Shown piece by piece: positions 1 through 7,419 of a DNA stretch of 11,581 nt. Position numbers and translations under genes: made by a program. How positions within the stretch are numbered: position 1 is the first letter of the stretch; each line of letters begins with the position of its first letter. Origin of the DNA: Rhodospirillaceae bacterium. GTDB lineage: Bacteria; Pseudomonadota; Alphaproteobacteria; MPNO01; UBA2964. A model generated the notes under the pieces. That model was not told where the DNA came from. It did not search any database and worked only from the letters and a program-made list of their open reading frames with translations. Location of the stretch: positions 4,302 through 15,882 of the forward strand of contig PBOV01000101.1 in assembly GCA_002724505.1 (NCBI GenBank), in the 5' to 3' direction.

Positions 1-404
1 ACATCAACCTCAATCACGACATCAGGTCGAGTTCCATAAGTTTGGGCGACTGTGGACATCTCAGTTATGTTGTTGGAATTATCAACTACAATTGAAATTT
101 TTGCTTTATTGGCTATCTGCATCAAACGGGTAAGTTTTGAGATGCCAATCACCGGGGTGGTGATTAGGATGTCTTTAATTTCATGGGAGACTAGAACTTC
201 GGCTTCGCCCAATTTGGCGCAACAAACACCGCATGCCCCGGCTTCAATTTGCATTTTTGCAATTTCTGCTGACTTATGCGCCTTTGCATGCGGCCGGTAT
301 GCGACATTTGCCACGGCTGCTAAATCTTGCATGTGCTTCATATTGCGGAGAAAGGCATCTTCCTCAATTAATAATACAGGTGTGTCGAGCTGTGAAAGTT
401 TCAT
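1..404 (-). CDS. DSD1-like PLP enzyme (D-threonine aldolase / D-serine dehydratase-like family), 3'-truncated by window edge
   Basis: The first 134 codons of a fold-type III PLP enzyme with an alanine-racemase-like N-terminal barrel are visible; the C-terminal part lies left of position 1. It opens with LDTPVLLIEEDAFLRNM, the usual start of the family, followed by RPHAKAHKS at residues 37-45. In this family the first lysine of the HxKxHK block (here K41) forms the Schiff base with PLP. The following ACGVCCAKLGEAEVL block is also typical. Members cleave D-threonine or 3-hydroxy-D-aspartate to glycine plus an aldehyde, or deaminate D-serine, in the cytoplasm; which reaction applies cannot be told without the C-terminal metal site. 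The ATG at 404-402 overlaps the TGA of the upstream amidohydrolase by four bases (ATGA), and an AAAGG lies six bases before it, so the two genes are probably translationally coupled. The family call is confident; the substrate is open. Confidence 0.88.
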   Translation of the reverse strand, partial: MKLSQLDTPVLLIEEDAFLRNMKHMQDLAAVANVAYRPHAKAHKSAEIAKMQIEAGACGVCCAKLGEAEVLVSHEIKDILITTPVIGISKLTRLMQIANKAKISIVVDNSNNITEMSTVAQTYGTRPDVVIEVD

Positions 405-2077
405 GATTGACCTTTGGGTATTGCACCAGAATCATAAACTATTTTACCGCCAACTATGGTCATTTCGGCCGTGATGTCTTTGATCTCGTTTTCAGGGCAG
501 GTCAATGGGTCTTTGTCTAAGATTATTAGATCAGCGAGTTTGTTTGGTTCGAGGGTGCCTTTGAAATCCTCTTCACCCGATAGATAGGCGCCGTTGCGAG
601 TTGCACAATTTAGCGCTTGCTGACGGGAAAGCGCTTGGTCAGGGGCGATCTGCCCATCGACAAACCTATTGTAACGAGTGATTGCCTGCCAAATCGGGTA
701 CCATAGGGTGGTCGGTACATTGTCAGTGGCGAGGGCAATAGGGATACCCGCCTCGACTACACTCCTGAGGGGCGCAATTTCGTTTTCACGGACTTTACCA
801 ATCTGATCACGGACGATATGGCCATGCTTATAGATATAACGATTTGTATGCGACGTCATTGCTAGACCAAGATCAGACATACTTTGGATTTGGTCTTCCG
901 TTGCTCGGTCTAAGTGGCCCATGACCCATCGTTTCCCGGAAAGCGATGATATCTTATCGATGGTCTCAAAATACTCCAAAAACTCCATCCAAATTGCATT
1001 GGCTCGTATGTTGTTACGCGCAGCAGCGGCCAGATAGTCGACAATTCCACTTTCAGGAATACCGCTATCGTAATTAAACCCAGACCAACCCGTATAAGGG
1101 GCTGAACGATTGCGCACCATATTGTCCGGTGTTACACCAAAATCTGCAAAAATTCCCGCAACGCTTAACCACTCATCCCCATCACCACGAAACCCACCGA
1201 GCCAGTCCGACCATTTTGAGAAGGCAGATTCATATCCATTTTTATTGGCAAAATGCCATGATGGGCTATAGACGAGTGTCGCTCGGACGGTAGCTGCATT
1301 TTCCGCATTTACCGCAACATAAGCTTCGATTAACTCCTGGGCACATCCATGTTCTTCATAGACGCTAGTGGTTCCGCTAGCGTTATAAATAGCCATAGAG
1401 CGTTTGATGCCGGCAATTCGGTCTTGGTGATTAAAGCGGGGCATCCTTTGGAAATAGGCGAGTTCAGCAATTGGCACAAAAGTATATTCGTGAATGATAC
1501 CGTTTAGCGCGCCGTTTCCGTCTGTTTCAAAATTAATAATGTCGGGTAGGTCGCCTGGATCCGATGCCAGTCCGGCCTCTTCTAAAGCCATTGAATTTGC
1601 GATAGAGGTCAGCGGTTGGATATGACGCCAGTAACCCCAAATCGGTCTAATATAGACGGGGTTTTTCGGTGATACCCTGTCGAGGTCCTCGCGGTTTGGC
1701 CAACGCCGCTCAGCAAGACTTTCCGGCACGTCAAAATAATAAGGCGGCTCGCCAATCGGCATGGTTACAATCCATTTTCCTGGTTCCGACTTAGCGACTA
1801 ACGCGGCAATACGTTCTAAAACATCATCAATTGATTTACAGCCTGATAGGGTTGGAAAAATTGATTTCAGTCCTTCGCGATCCATGTGAGCATGCCCATC
1901 GATTAAACCAGGCATAACCGTTCGACCGCCAGCGTCAATAATCGAATGGTCCGAATGATCGGAGGCAAGTGTTTCAACAGGCCCAACAGCAGAAATACGA
2001 TCACCTGCAAGGGCGATTGAATTGTGAATGGAAAAACTATCGTCGCAAGTAACGACCTTGGCGTTGCGGATCAGCAT
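401..2077 (-). CDS. YtcJ-like metal-dependent amidohydrolase (Amidohydro_3 family)
   Basis: A 558-residue cytoplasmic amidohydrolase, normal length for the YtcJ/Amidohydro_3 group, which hydrolyses C-N bonds of amides, formamides or cyclic amides. The N-terminal beta-sandwich strand (LIRNAKVVTCDD) leads into PGLIDGHAHMD with the metal-binding H62 and H64. Later candidate ligands are H388 (VMGHLDRAT), H410 (TSHTNR) and D452 (ALATDNVP). The C-terminal strands GTLEPNKLADLIILDKDPL and a final VGGKIVYDSG return to the sandwich domain, as expected. The start at 2077 gives the standard N-terminus, although no clear Shine-Dalgarno precedes it; it lies 18 bp after the stop of the GGT-like gene, so reinitiation from that gene is plausible. 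It overlaps the next gene by four bases. The barrel segment around residues 270-345 is Trp/Gly-rich and I cannot tie it to a known substrate. The family is clear, the reaction is not. Confidence 0.9.
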   Translation of the reverse strand: MLIRNAKVVTCDDSFSIHNSIALAGDRISAVGPVETLASDHSDHSIIDAGGRTVMPGLIDGHAHMDREGLKSIFPTLSGCKSIDDVLERIAALVAKSEPGKWIVTMPIGEPPYYFDVPESLAERRWPNREDLDRVSPKNPVYIRPIWGYWRHIQPLTSIANSMALEEAGLASDPGDLPDIINFETDGNGALNGIIHEYTFVPIAELAYFQRMPRFNHQDRIAGIKRSMAIYNASGTTSVYEEHGCAQELIEAYVAVNAENAATVRATLVYSPSWHFANKNGYESAFSKWSDWLGGFRGDGDEWLSVAGIFADFGVTPDNMVRNRSAPYTGWSGFNYDSGIPESGIVDYLAAAARNNIRANAIWMEFLEYFETIDKISSLSGKRWVMGHLDRATEDQIQSMSDLGLAMTSHTNRYIYKHGHIVRDQIGKVRENEIAPLRSVVEAGIPIALATDNVPTTLWYPIWQAITRYNRFVDGQIAPDQALSRQQALNCATRNGAYLSGEEDFKGTLEPNKLADLIILDKDPLTCPENEIKDITAEMTIVGGKIVYDSGAIPKGQS

Positions 2078-2095
2078 TGATTAAAACGACGGGCT

Positions 2096-3682
2096 TTAAT
2101 AGCCAGCCGCGTAAGCCTCCCGCCTGTGATCGGCAGCACCTACCAGCACCCCATTTTCGAGGATTTCAAGGCATTTAGACGAGCCGAAATAAGACGCTCC
2201 TGATGCCTTTCCAATTTTAAATCCTCGCGCGCTTAGGGTGTCACCCACAGAATCTGGAAACTCGTCATCTATCAGAAGGTTGGATTTTCCGTCGATAGAC
2301 CAGCGTGGAGCTTCAATTGCTGCTGAGATTTCCATTCCGCGATCAACCATATTTGTTAGCATCTGTACATTTGAGATCGTCTGGGCAGGGCCGCCGGGTG
2401 TGGTCAACTGGTACTTCACTTTGCCATTTTTAAAGGCCATTACGGGATTTAGCGTATGGCTAGGCTTTTTACCAGGGGCCACGACATTGCGGTGCTGAGG
2501 GTCTGTCACAAAGCCCGTCATCCGATTATTTAACAGGATGCCGGTGCTTGGTTCGAGGAATGCAGAGCCAAAGACATGAAACACACTTTGCACCACCGAA
2601 ATCGCATTGCCATAACCGTCTGCTAGGGTGATACAGCTTGTACCGCCTGCACCGGGACGTTGGTGTGGGCCTGGTTCGGCGGCGCGCACTGCGGCTTGCA
2701 GCTTGCCAGACATCTGGCCCCCGAGCAGCTCATCAATCGGGGCAGGGTGAATAGCTGGGTCGCAAATATAGGGAATCCCCTCATCAAAGGCTGCTCGCGC
2801 GGCGGCCATTAGATATCCCAACCGGTCCGCATCCGGTCCATTGAAGGCTTCCCGAGGTAGACCCTTAATCGCATTGAGCTGCATCAGCATCAATATACCA
2901 TAGGAGTTCGGCGGCATAACGTGTACATCGAGGTCACGGTAATCCGTATGGAGTGTATCTACCCATTCTGGTTCGTAACCCTCAAAGTCAGCTGCTGACA
3001 ACAGACCACCATTGGCCTGACAATATTCACCTAAAGATTTCGCGATACGCCCCTCGTAATACACACCGCTGCCATTCTCGGCAATTTCACGGATGGTTTC
3101 CGCTAGGGCCGGTTGCTTAACAATCTCACCCGGGTTCATTGGAACACCGCCCGGCATATACAGCGCGGCACATCCGGGGTCTTTGCCGACATGCTCAAAC
3201 AGACGCAACGCACTTGTCAGAATTCTCGAGATTGGATGGCCGTTTTCCGCTAAGTCAATTGCATCGCTAAATAGATCCTTCCAGGCCAATTTACCGAATT
3301 TTTGATGTAGCCTTTCCCAACCGCGTACGATACCCGGAACTGAGGCTGCGTTGGGGCCGTGGGGGGTCATTCCGTCCTTGTAATATTCCGGGGTTGCGCC
3401 AGTTGGGGCATGACCACTGGCATTCAATCCCTGGGTTTTTTTTGATGCGGCGTCGTGGTGGATGATAAATGCATCTCCTCCAAATGATGTGGCGTGGGGT
3501 AGAACTGTGCACAAAACAGCCGAGGTGGAAATCATGGCGTCAACCACAGAGCCTCCCCGTTCCAACACTCTTAAACCTGACGTGGATGCAAGCGAGTGCC
3601 CAGAAACAACCATCCCCTTGGTCCCGTAGACTGGCGAGCGGGGAAGTTTTACGCCAGCAAATTCATCGACCTGTCCGGCCAT
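2096..3682 (-). CDS. Gamma-glutamyltransferase-fold Ntn-hydrolase with altered substrate pocket
   Basis: A 528-residue protein of the gamma-glutamyltransferase family (PF01019), made as a proenzyme that cleaves itself to expose a catalytic threonine. The segment GGTSCITLADGYGNA places that residue at T348, aligning with T391 of E. coli GGT; GILLNN (381-386) and TPGG (428-431) are further family marks. There is no signal peptide, so it should act in the cytoplasm, unlike classical periplasmic GGT. Aligned by eye, residues that bind the gamma-glutamyl group in E. coli are not kept: N411 becomes F368, Q430 R387, D433 G390 and S462-S463 H409-T410. The equivalent of R114 is not evident. The substrate is therefore probably not a classical gamma-glutamyl compound; the family also contains acylases and the oxamate amidohydrolase HpxW. 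ATG 3682 has AGGAG (3689-3693) at six bases. It is the first gene of the leftward operon. Confidence 0.9.
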   Translation of the reverse strand: MAGQVDEFAGVKLPRSPVYGTKGMVVSGHSLASTSGLRVLERGGSVVDAMISTSAVLCTVLPHATSFGGDAFIIHHDAASKKTQGLNASGHAPTGATPEYYKDGMTPHGPNAASVPGIVRGWERLHQKFGKLAWKDLFSDAIDLAENGHPISRILTSALRLFEHVGKDPGCAALYMPGGVPMNPGEIVKQPALAETIREIAENGSGVYYEGRIAKSLGEYCQANGGLLSAADFEGYEPEWVDTLHTDYRDLDVHVMPPNSYGILMLMQLNAIKGLPREAFNGPDADRLGYLMAAARAAFDEGIPYICDPAIHPAPIDELLGGQMSGKLQAAVRAAEPGPHQRPGAGGTSCITLADGYGNAISVVQSVFHVFGSAFLEPSTGILLNNRMTGFVTDPQHRNVVAPGKKPSHTLNPVMAFKNGKVKYQLTTPGGPAQTISNVQMLTNMVDRGMEISAAIEAPRWSIDGKSNLLIDDEFPDSVGDTLSARGFKIGKASGASYFGSSKCLEILENGVLVGAADHRREAYAAGY

Positions 3683-3718
3683 GGAATTCTCCTAAAAAAC
3701 TATAAACTACAATTTATC

Positions 3719-3730
3719 CCGTCCTGACGG
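3719..3730. promoter_or_regulatory. Small palindrome CCGTC-CT-GACGG in divergent spacer
   Basis: Perfect 5-bp arms around a 2-bp centre, lying between the divergent GGT-like and alpha/beta hydrolase genes and 11 bp upstream of the candidate -35 box of the rightward gene. Its position suits an operator for a dimeric repressor acting on both directions. It is short enough to occur by chance, and no regulator gene is present in the window. Confidence 0.3.
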
Positions 3731-3741
3731 AAGGCGGCTTC

Positions 3742-3770
3742 TTGTCAATGCAGAGGCCCCCGAGCATAAT
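3742..3770 (+). promoter_or_regulatory. Sigma70-type promoter for the alpha/beta hydrolase pair
   Basis: TTGTCA (3742-3747) and CATAAT (3765-3770) each match the sigma70 consensus at five of six positions and are separated by exactly 17 bp. Transcription would start near 3777, leaving a leader of about 26 bases that contains GGAGAG (3793-3798) before the ATG at 3803. Placement relative to the gene is right, which raises confidence above a chance match. Confidence 0.6.
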
Positions 3771-3802
3771 CCTGCAAAATTAGGAGATCAACGGAGAGTT
3801 AG

Positions 3803-4615
3803 ATGGGAATTCCTGAGCTAAAAACAGTGGATATCGGACAGGGACAGGAGATTTCTTATCGTGAGGCTGGTGCTGGGGTGCCGGTTGTAATCCTGCATGG
3901 TTTAGGGGGGCGATCTGACAGTTGGGTCCCTCAATATGAAAATTTATCGGGTAAATACCGTGTAATTGGATGGGATGCGCCGGGTTATAATGAGTCTTCT
4001 GAGATGCCGCAACACGAACCGATAATTCAGGATTATGCACTCATCGCTAAACGCTTTGTCGATGCGATGGGTCTAGACCGATTTCATCTTGTTGGCCACT
4101 CGGTTGGGACTTGCATTTCGGCTTGCTTGCATCAGGCATACCCAGAACAATTGATAAGCCTGACGTTGGCAGAAGCTGTGATAGGTAGTGGTGGTGAAAC
4201 GAAAGAAAAGCAGGATGCCGCAATTGGCGCCCGCAGAAAGGATTTCGAAGATCTCGGACCAGTAGAGGTGGCAAAAAACAAGACGCCAAACTCCTTATCA
4301 CCAAACGCTGACCCTGCAGCCATCCAGGCCGCTATTGCGTTTGCTTCTAAGGTGAAGGTTGCCGGACACCTTAAACTCGCAGCCGCCCTGATCCGCTGCA
4401 ATATCTTTGATTTTGTCACGCCGTTAGCTTGTCCAGGAATGATTATTGCGGGATCAGATGATCGCTCGGCGCCGCCAGAATTTGTCAAAAAAATTGCCGA
4501 GGCTTACCCTGGCATCAATCACCAAATAATTGAAGGAATTGGTCACCAAATTGCGTTTGAGAAACCTGAAAAATTTATCAACTTACTCAATGAACATTTA
4601 GGAGCAGTATCTTAA
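3803..4615 (+). CDS. Alpha/beta hydrolase (esterase/lactonase-like)
   Basis: A 270-residue single-domain alpha/beta hydrolase with a full apparent catalytic set: the oxyanion-hole segment LHGLGG (31-36), the nucleophile elbow GHSVG with S100, an acid at D219 or D220 in IIAGSDDRSAPPEF, and H248 in GIGHQIAFEKPE. Between strand 6 and the acid (about residues 125-200) lies a helical, charged cap that would set substrate choice. There is no signal peptide, so it is cytoplasmic. Family members hydrolyse esters, lactones, C-C bonds of ring-cleavage products or haloacids; nothing here singles one out, and the residue after the nucleophile (Val) is not diagnostic. The start is supported by GGAG six bases before the ATG and by the promoter upstream. 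It is followed after two bases by a second, unrelated alpha/beta hydrolase, so the two are almost certainly co-transcribed and may act in series. Confidence 0.88.
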   Translation: MGIPELKTVDIGQGQEISYREAGAGVPVVILHGLGGRSDSWVPQYENLSGKYRVIGWDAPGYNESSEMPQHEPIIQDYALIAKRFVDAMGLDRFHLVGHSVGTCISACLHQAYPEQLISLTLAEAVIGSGGETKEKQDAAIGARRKDFEDLGPVEVAKNKTPNSLSPNADPAAIQAAIAFASKVKVAGHLKLAAALIRCNIFDFVTPLACPGMIIAGSDDRSAPPEFVKKIAEAYPGINHQIIEGIGHQIAFEKPEKFINLLNEHLGAVS

Positions 4616-4617
4616 TC

Positions 4618-5799
4618 ATGGAAAGTTCATCATCAATTAAGAAAATTCTCTCCGGCCTCACCGGTGATGATTTGCTGATCAAGCTGGATTGGGATGAATG
4701 GCTTGATGTCAATACACCCTATGAGGAGGTCCCATTTAAACAGAAGGATGTCTTCACTCGCTTTAGTCGTAATGGTTATGATTGGGATATTCAGGGTATC
4801 CTTTACACACCGTCGGTTGAGGTGGACCCTAACCTTGCTATCGTTATGTTTCATGGTGGCGCAGGCAGCTCGTATGGGAAGGATACCACACCTGACGGGC
4901 GTCCGGGCCTACCGCGTGTGCTAGCCGGGCAGGGCTTTAAGGTTCTCAATATGACTTACCCTGGCCACTATCCGCCAGGGGGAATCTGGAATGAAGATGT
5001 CCCTGATCGTCAACCGTGGTATTTGCTAGATAAAAAACTTTCTGACGATGAAATTTACGACCGGAATCTTAAATGCACTTTTAATGTTATCTTACAGGGC
5101 TCGGCCCAACTGGTTGATGAAAATCTTCCCGGTCGCAGCATTCTAGCACATGGCCATTCGACGGGTGGCCCGATGGCAGCGCATCTCACGCGTTTCTCGT
5201 CAAAGACGACAGTTGTCGGAATTTTGGGCTGGGGTAGTGGGGGACCCGATGGCTGGCGAAAGGAATGGCGCGATAAAACGGGGGCTGAGGACGATGGTCG
5301 AAAGGGCGTTGATGAAATGTCAAAACGCTCCGTGGAGGCCTTCGCCAAGGCAGGCTATGTGAGTGATCCTGAATTGTGCCCATGGGGAGGTGCCGAGGGC
5401 TTTGTTAAATGGGCTGAACCTATTAGGTCGCAGATGAAGACTGGTTTGTGCGATAACCAGCACATGGTGGTGCCAGAACTGCTTGAGGAGTATCCGAAGA
5501 TCACCGGATTGCCCCGCGAAGAATTTTTTGATCATCTAGACGACCCGGATCCTGAGTGGCTCAAATCAATCAATGTTCTTTTGATGGTTGGGGGAGACGA
5601 TAAAGGCCACTGGGTTGCAGGTAAGGAGGAGGAGGATAAACGGGAGGTTTTTATGGGTCGAAAATATGAAGCGGCTGGATCCCGTGTGCATGTTGTCTTC
5701 GTGCCGAAATACGGCCATTACGGGATGATGGAAAAATACAATGAGAAAATTGCTTATACTTGGTTGTGGGCGGTGAAGGATGGGTATTTTTCAACCTAG
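4618..5799 (+). CDS. Large alpha/beta-hydrolase fold protein of unassigned function
   Basis: A 393-residue protein with alpha/beta-hydrolase landmarks: an oxyanion-hole segment MFHGGAGSS (77-85), the nucleophile elbow GHSTGG (179-184) with S181, a candidate acid D327 or D328 in LLMVGGDDKGHW, and H367 in KYGHYGMME. It differs from its neighbour by an N-terminal extension of about 70 residues and an acidic, Trp-rich cap of about 110 residues between elbow and acid (about 205-315). No signal peptide is seen. I do not recognise a characterised subfamily; an esterase, peptidase or amidase role is possible. It starts two bases after the preceding stop. The only Shine-Dalgarno-like sequence, AGGAG at 4600-4604, is 13 bases away, so translation may depend on coupling to the first hydrolase. 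Its stop is only nine bases from the stop of the opposing gene, with no hairpin between them. Confidence 0.82.
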   Translation: MESSSSIKKILSGLTGDDLLIKLDWDEWLDVNTPYEEVPFKQKDVFTRFSRNGYDWDIQGILYTPSVEVDPNLAIVMFHGGAGSSYGKDTTPDGRPGLPRVLAGQGFKVLNMTYPGHYPPGGIWNEDVPDRQPWYLLDKKLSDDEIYDRNLKCTFNVILQGSAQLVDENLPGRSILAHGHSTGGPMAAHLTRFSSKTTVVGILGWGSGGPDGWRKEWRDKTGAEDDGRKGVDEMSKRSVEAFAKAGYVSDPELCPWGGAEGFVKWAEPIRSQMKTGLCDNQHMVVPELLEEYPKITGLPREEFFDHLDDPDPEWLKSINVLLMVGGDDKGHWVAGKEEEDKREVFMGRKYEAAGSRVHVVFVPKYGHYGMMEKYNEKIAYTWLWAVKDGYFST

Positions 5800-5808
5800 A
5801 ACCATTTT

Positions 5809-6102
5809 TTAAATTTCGTCCTCGATCGATGGATGTCTTAGACGGGGGCGGAGCAACCGAAACACAATTGCTGTCACGATAGTTCCGGCGAAGACAGGCA
5901 TCCACCATGGCGCTTCATCACGGAAGAAGAAGATCGCAATGGCAACCATTATACCGATTAATAGTGAAATTTTTAGCGCGTGGCGAAAAATCGGGTGATC
6001 GAACTGAATGTTCGTTAAATCCTCGGCGGGGTTTTGCCAATTACCTGTTTCCGGATATGTTTTGGGGATTGCTTCCCGTTTATGTTTCTTCTCCTCAGGC
6101 AT
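5809..6102 (-). CDS. Small two-helix inner-membrane protein, unknown function
   Basis: A 97-residue protein with a charged N-terminal tail (MPEEKKHKRE, residues 1-10), two predicted membrane helices at about 42-60 (Ile/Ala/Phe-rich) and 66-84, and a basic segment RLLRPRLRH just after the second helix. The short turn RDEAPWW joins the helices. The positive-inside rule puts both ends in the cytoplasm, with a small periplasmic hairpin loop. I do not recognise the family. Its ATG shares one base with the stop of the M20 gene (TAATG at 6104-6100), and AAGGGA lies upstream, so it is very likely translated by coupling. That link suggests a role tied to the M20 enzyme or its substrate, but proximity is the only argument. 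That it is real is supported by the coupled start, the coherent topology and the exact fit between two stops. Confidence 0.72.
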   Translation of the reverse strand: MPEEKKHKREAIPKTYPETGNWQNPAEDLTNIQFDHPIFRHALKISLLIGIMVAIAIFFFRDEAPWWMPVFAGTIVTAIVFRLLRPRLRHPSIEDEI

Positions 6103-7280
6103 TAGTTGTTTCCCTTGGCTAGACGCATTTCGGCGAGCCTCGCCCAGTAGCTGGCGCCGATTGGCAAAATTTCGTCATTGAAATCATATTGCGGATTGTG
6201 GAGATAACATCCCCCTTCCCCGGGGCCGTTACCAATCCATATATAACAACCCGGGTTTTCATTAAGCATAAAAGAAAAATCTTCGGCGCCCATCTTAGGT
6301 GGCAAGTCAGTCAGTACATTTTCTATACCTACAATATGGGCGGCAACCTTTGAAGCGTAATCACTTTCCGTTGTCGAGTTTACTGTCGCTGGATAGCCAC
6401 GGGTGTAGGTTACGTGTCCCGTCATACCGAAGGCACTAGCAACGCCGTCTGTTAGGCGACGGATTGCCTTCTCAGCGATATCTTGTACTTCCGTTTTAAA
6501 GGATCGGACGGTTCCCTTGAGCGTGATCTCTTCTGGAATAATATTGTAAGTCTCTCCGGCATGGATCTGGGTAATCGACAGGACAACCGATTCCATCGGA
6601 TCCATTGAGCGGCTCGATACCGTCTGCAGTGCTGTGACCAGTTGCGAGGCCGCGACCATGACGTCTGTACCAAGATGCGGGAAGGCAGCATGGGTCCCAA
6701 GCCCCTTAAGTGTTATGTCAATGGTATCGGCAGCGGCCATTGCCGGGCCCGGACATACGCCGAACGTCCCTACGTCCTGTCCTGGGAAGTTATGCATTCC
6801 CCAAACTGTTTCGCAGGGGAACTTTTCAAATAATCCGTCTTTAACCATTTCGCGTCCACCCCCGGCAAATTCTTCAGCAGGCTGGAAAATAAAATGAACT
6901 GTGCCCGCAAAATTGCGCGTCTCTGCCAGATACTTTGCGGCCCCAAGTAGCATGGTTGTGTGACCGTCATGACCACAAGCGTGCATCTTGCCAGGGTTTT
7001 TCGAGGCGTGATTGTGTGTTGCAGTTTCTTGGATATCTAGCGCATCCATATCTGCGCGTAATCCAATCGCTGGACCATCACCGTGACTGCCTTTCAATGT
7101 GCCGACAACGCCAGTCTGGGCCAGGCCCCGATCTATCTGGACGCCAAACTCACTTAGTTTCTCGGCAACAAAATCCGATGTTTGATGTTCTTCAAATGCG
7201 GTTTCGGGATGAGCATGTAGCTGCCGCCGCCATTTGGTCAGCTCGTCATGAAACTCAGCGATACGATTGATTGTCGGCAT
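6102..7280 (-). CDS. M20 family amidohydrolase (hippurate hydrolase / N-acyl-amino-acid hydrolase type)
   Basis: A 392-residue M20D-type metallohydrolase of normal length, which splits N-acyl or amide-linked amino acids in the cytoplasm. It begins WRRQLHAHPETAFEE, a family hallmark. Likely ligands of the two-metal site are C102 and H104 (MHACGHDGHT), E137 in QPAEE with E136 as probable catalytic base, H163 (GMHNFPG) and H361 (YLHNPQYDFND). The dimerisation domain shows KGLGTHAAFPHLGTDV with the usual His. All expected residues are present, so it should be active; hippurate, indole-acetyl amino acids and other N-acyl amino acids are possible substrates. ATG 7280 has a GAGGAGAA Shine-Dalgarno about six bases away. 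A perfect TTGACA lies upstream on this strand (7336-7331), but no good -10 box follows it. It is coupled to the small membrane protein downstream. Confidence 0.93.
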   Translation of the reverse strand: MPTINRIAEFHDELTKWRRQLHAHPETAFEEHQTSDFVAEKLSEFGVQIDRGLAQTGVVGTLKGSHGDGPAIGLRADMDALDIQETATHNHASKNPGKMHACGHDGHTTMLLGAAKYLAETRNFAGTVHFIFQPAEEFAGGGREMVKDGLFEKFPCETVWGMHNFPGQDVGTFGVCPGPAMAAADTIDITLKGLGTHAAFPHLGTDVMVAASQLVTALQTVSSRSMDPMESVVLSITQIHAGETYNIIPEEITLKGTVRSFKTEVQDIAEKAIRRLTDGVASAFGMTGHVTYTRGYPATVNSTTESDYASKVAAHIVGIENVLTDLPPKMGAEDFSFMLNENPGCYIWIGNGPGEGGCYLHNPQYDFNDEILPIGASYWARLAEMRLAKGNN

Positions 7281-7419
7281 GGATATCTTCTCCTCAGGTC
7301 GATAGGGAGGTTTCCGCGCCTAGTCATCGGTGTCAAGGTGGTACTTTGATTTTAGACGCCAGTCTTGCGGGAAAGCGAGGTTCCTGTAAAACCTTCGGTA
7401 CGAATAAAATGAGGGTTCC

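Noticed and set aside
52..474. 140-codon open frame on the plus strand
   Set aside because: It runs antisense to the PLP enzyme and the end of the amidohydrolase; the minus-strand frame has clear family motifs and the plus frame none.
3436..3443. Run of eight T within the GGT-like gene, a possible frameshift site
   Set aside because: The reading frame is intact across it (two Lys codons) and family similarity continues on both sides.
5800..5808. T-run near 5804-5810 as a terminator between convergent genes
   Set aside because: Only nine bases separate the stops and no stem precedes the T-run.
7331..7336. Perfect TTGACA on the minus strand upstream of the M20 gene as a promoter
   Set aside because: The hexamer at 17-bp spacing is AAACCT and no better -10 occurs at 15-19 bp.
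7405..7410. TAAAAT as a -10 box for the acyl-CoA dehydrogenase operon
   Set aside because: Transcription would start almost at the ATG, leaving no room for the ribosome site, and no -35 match lies upstream.
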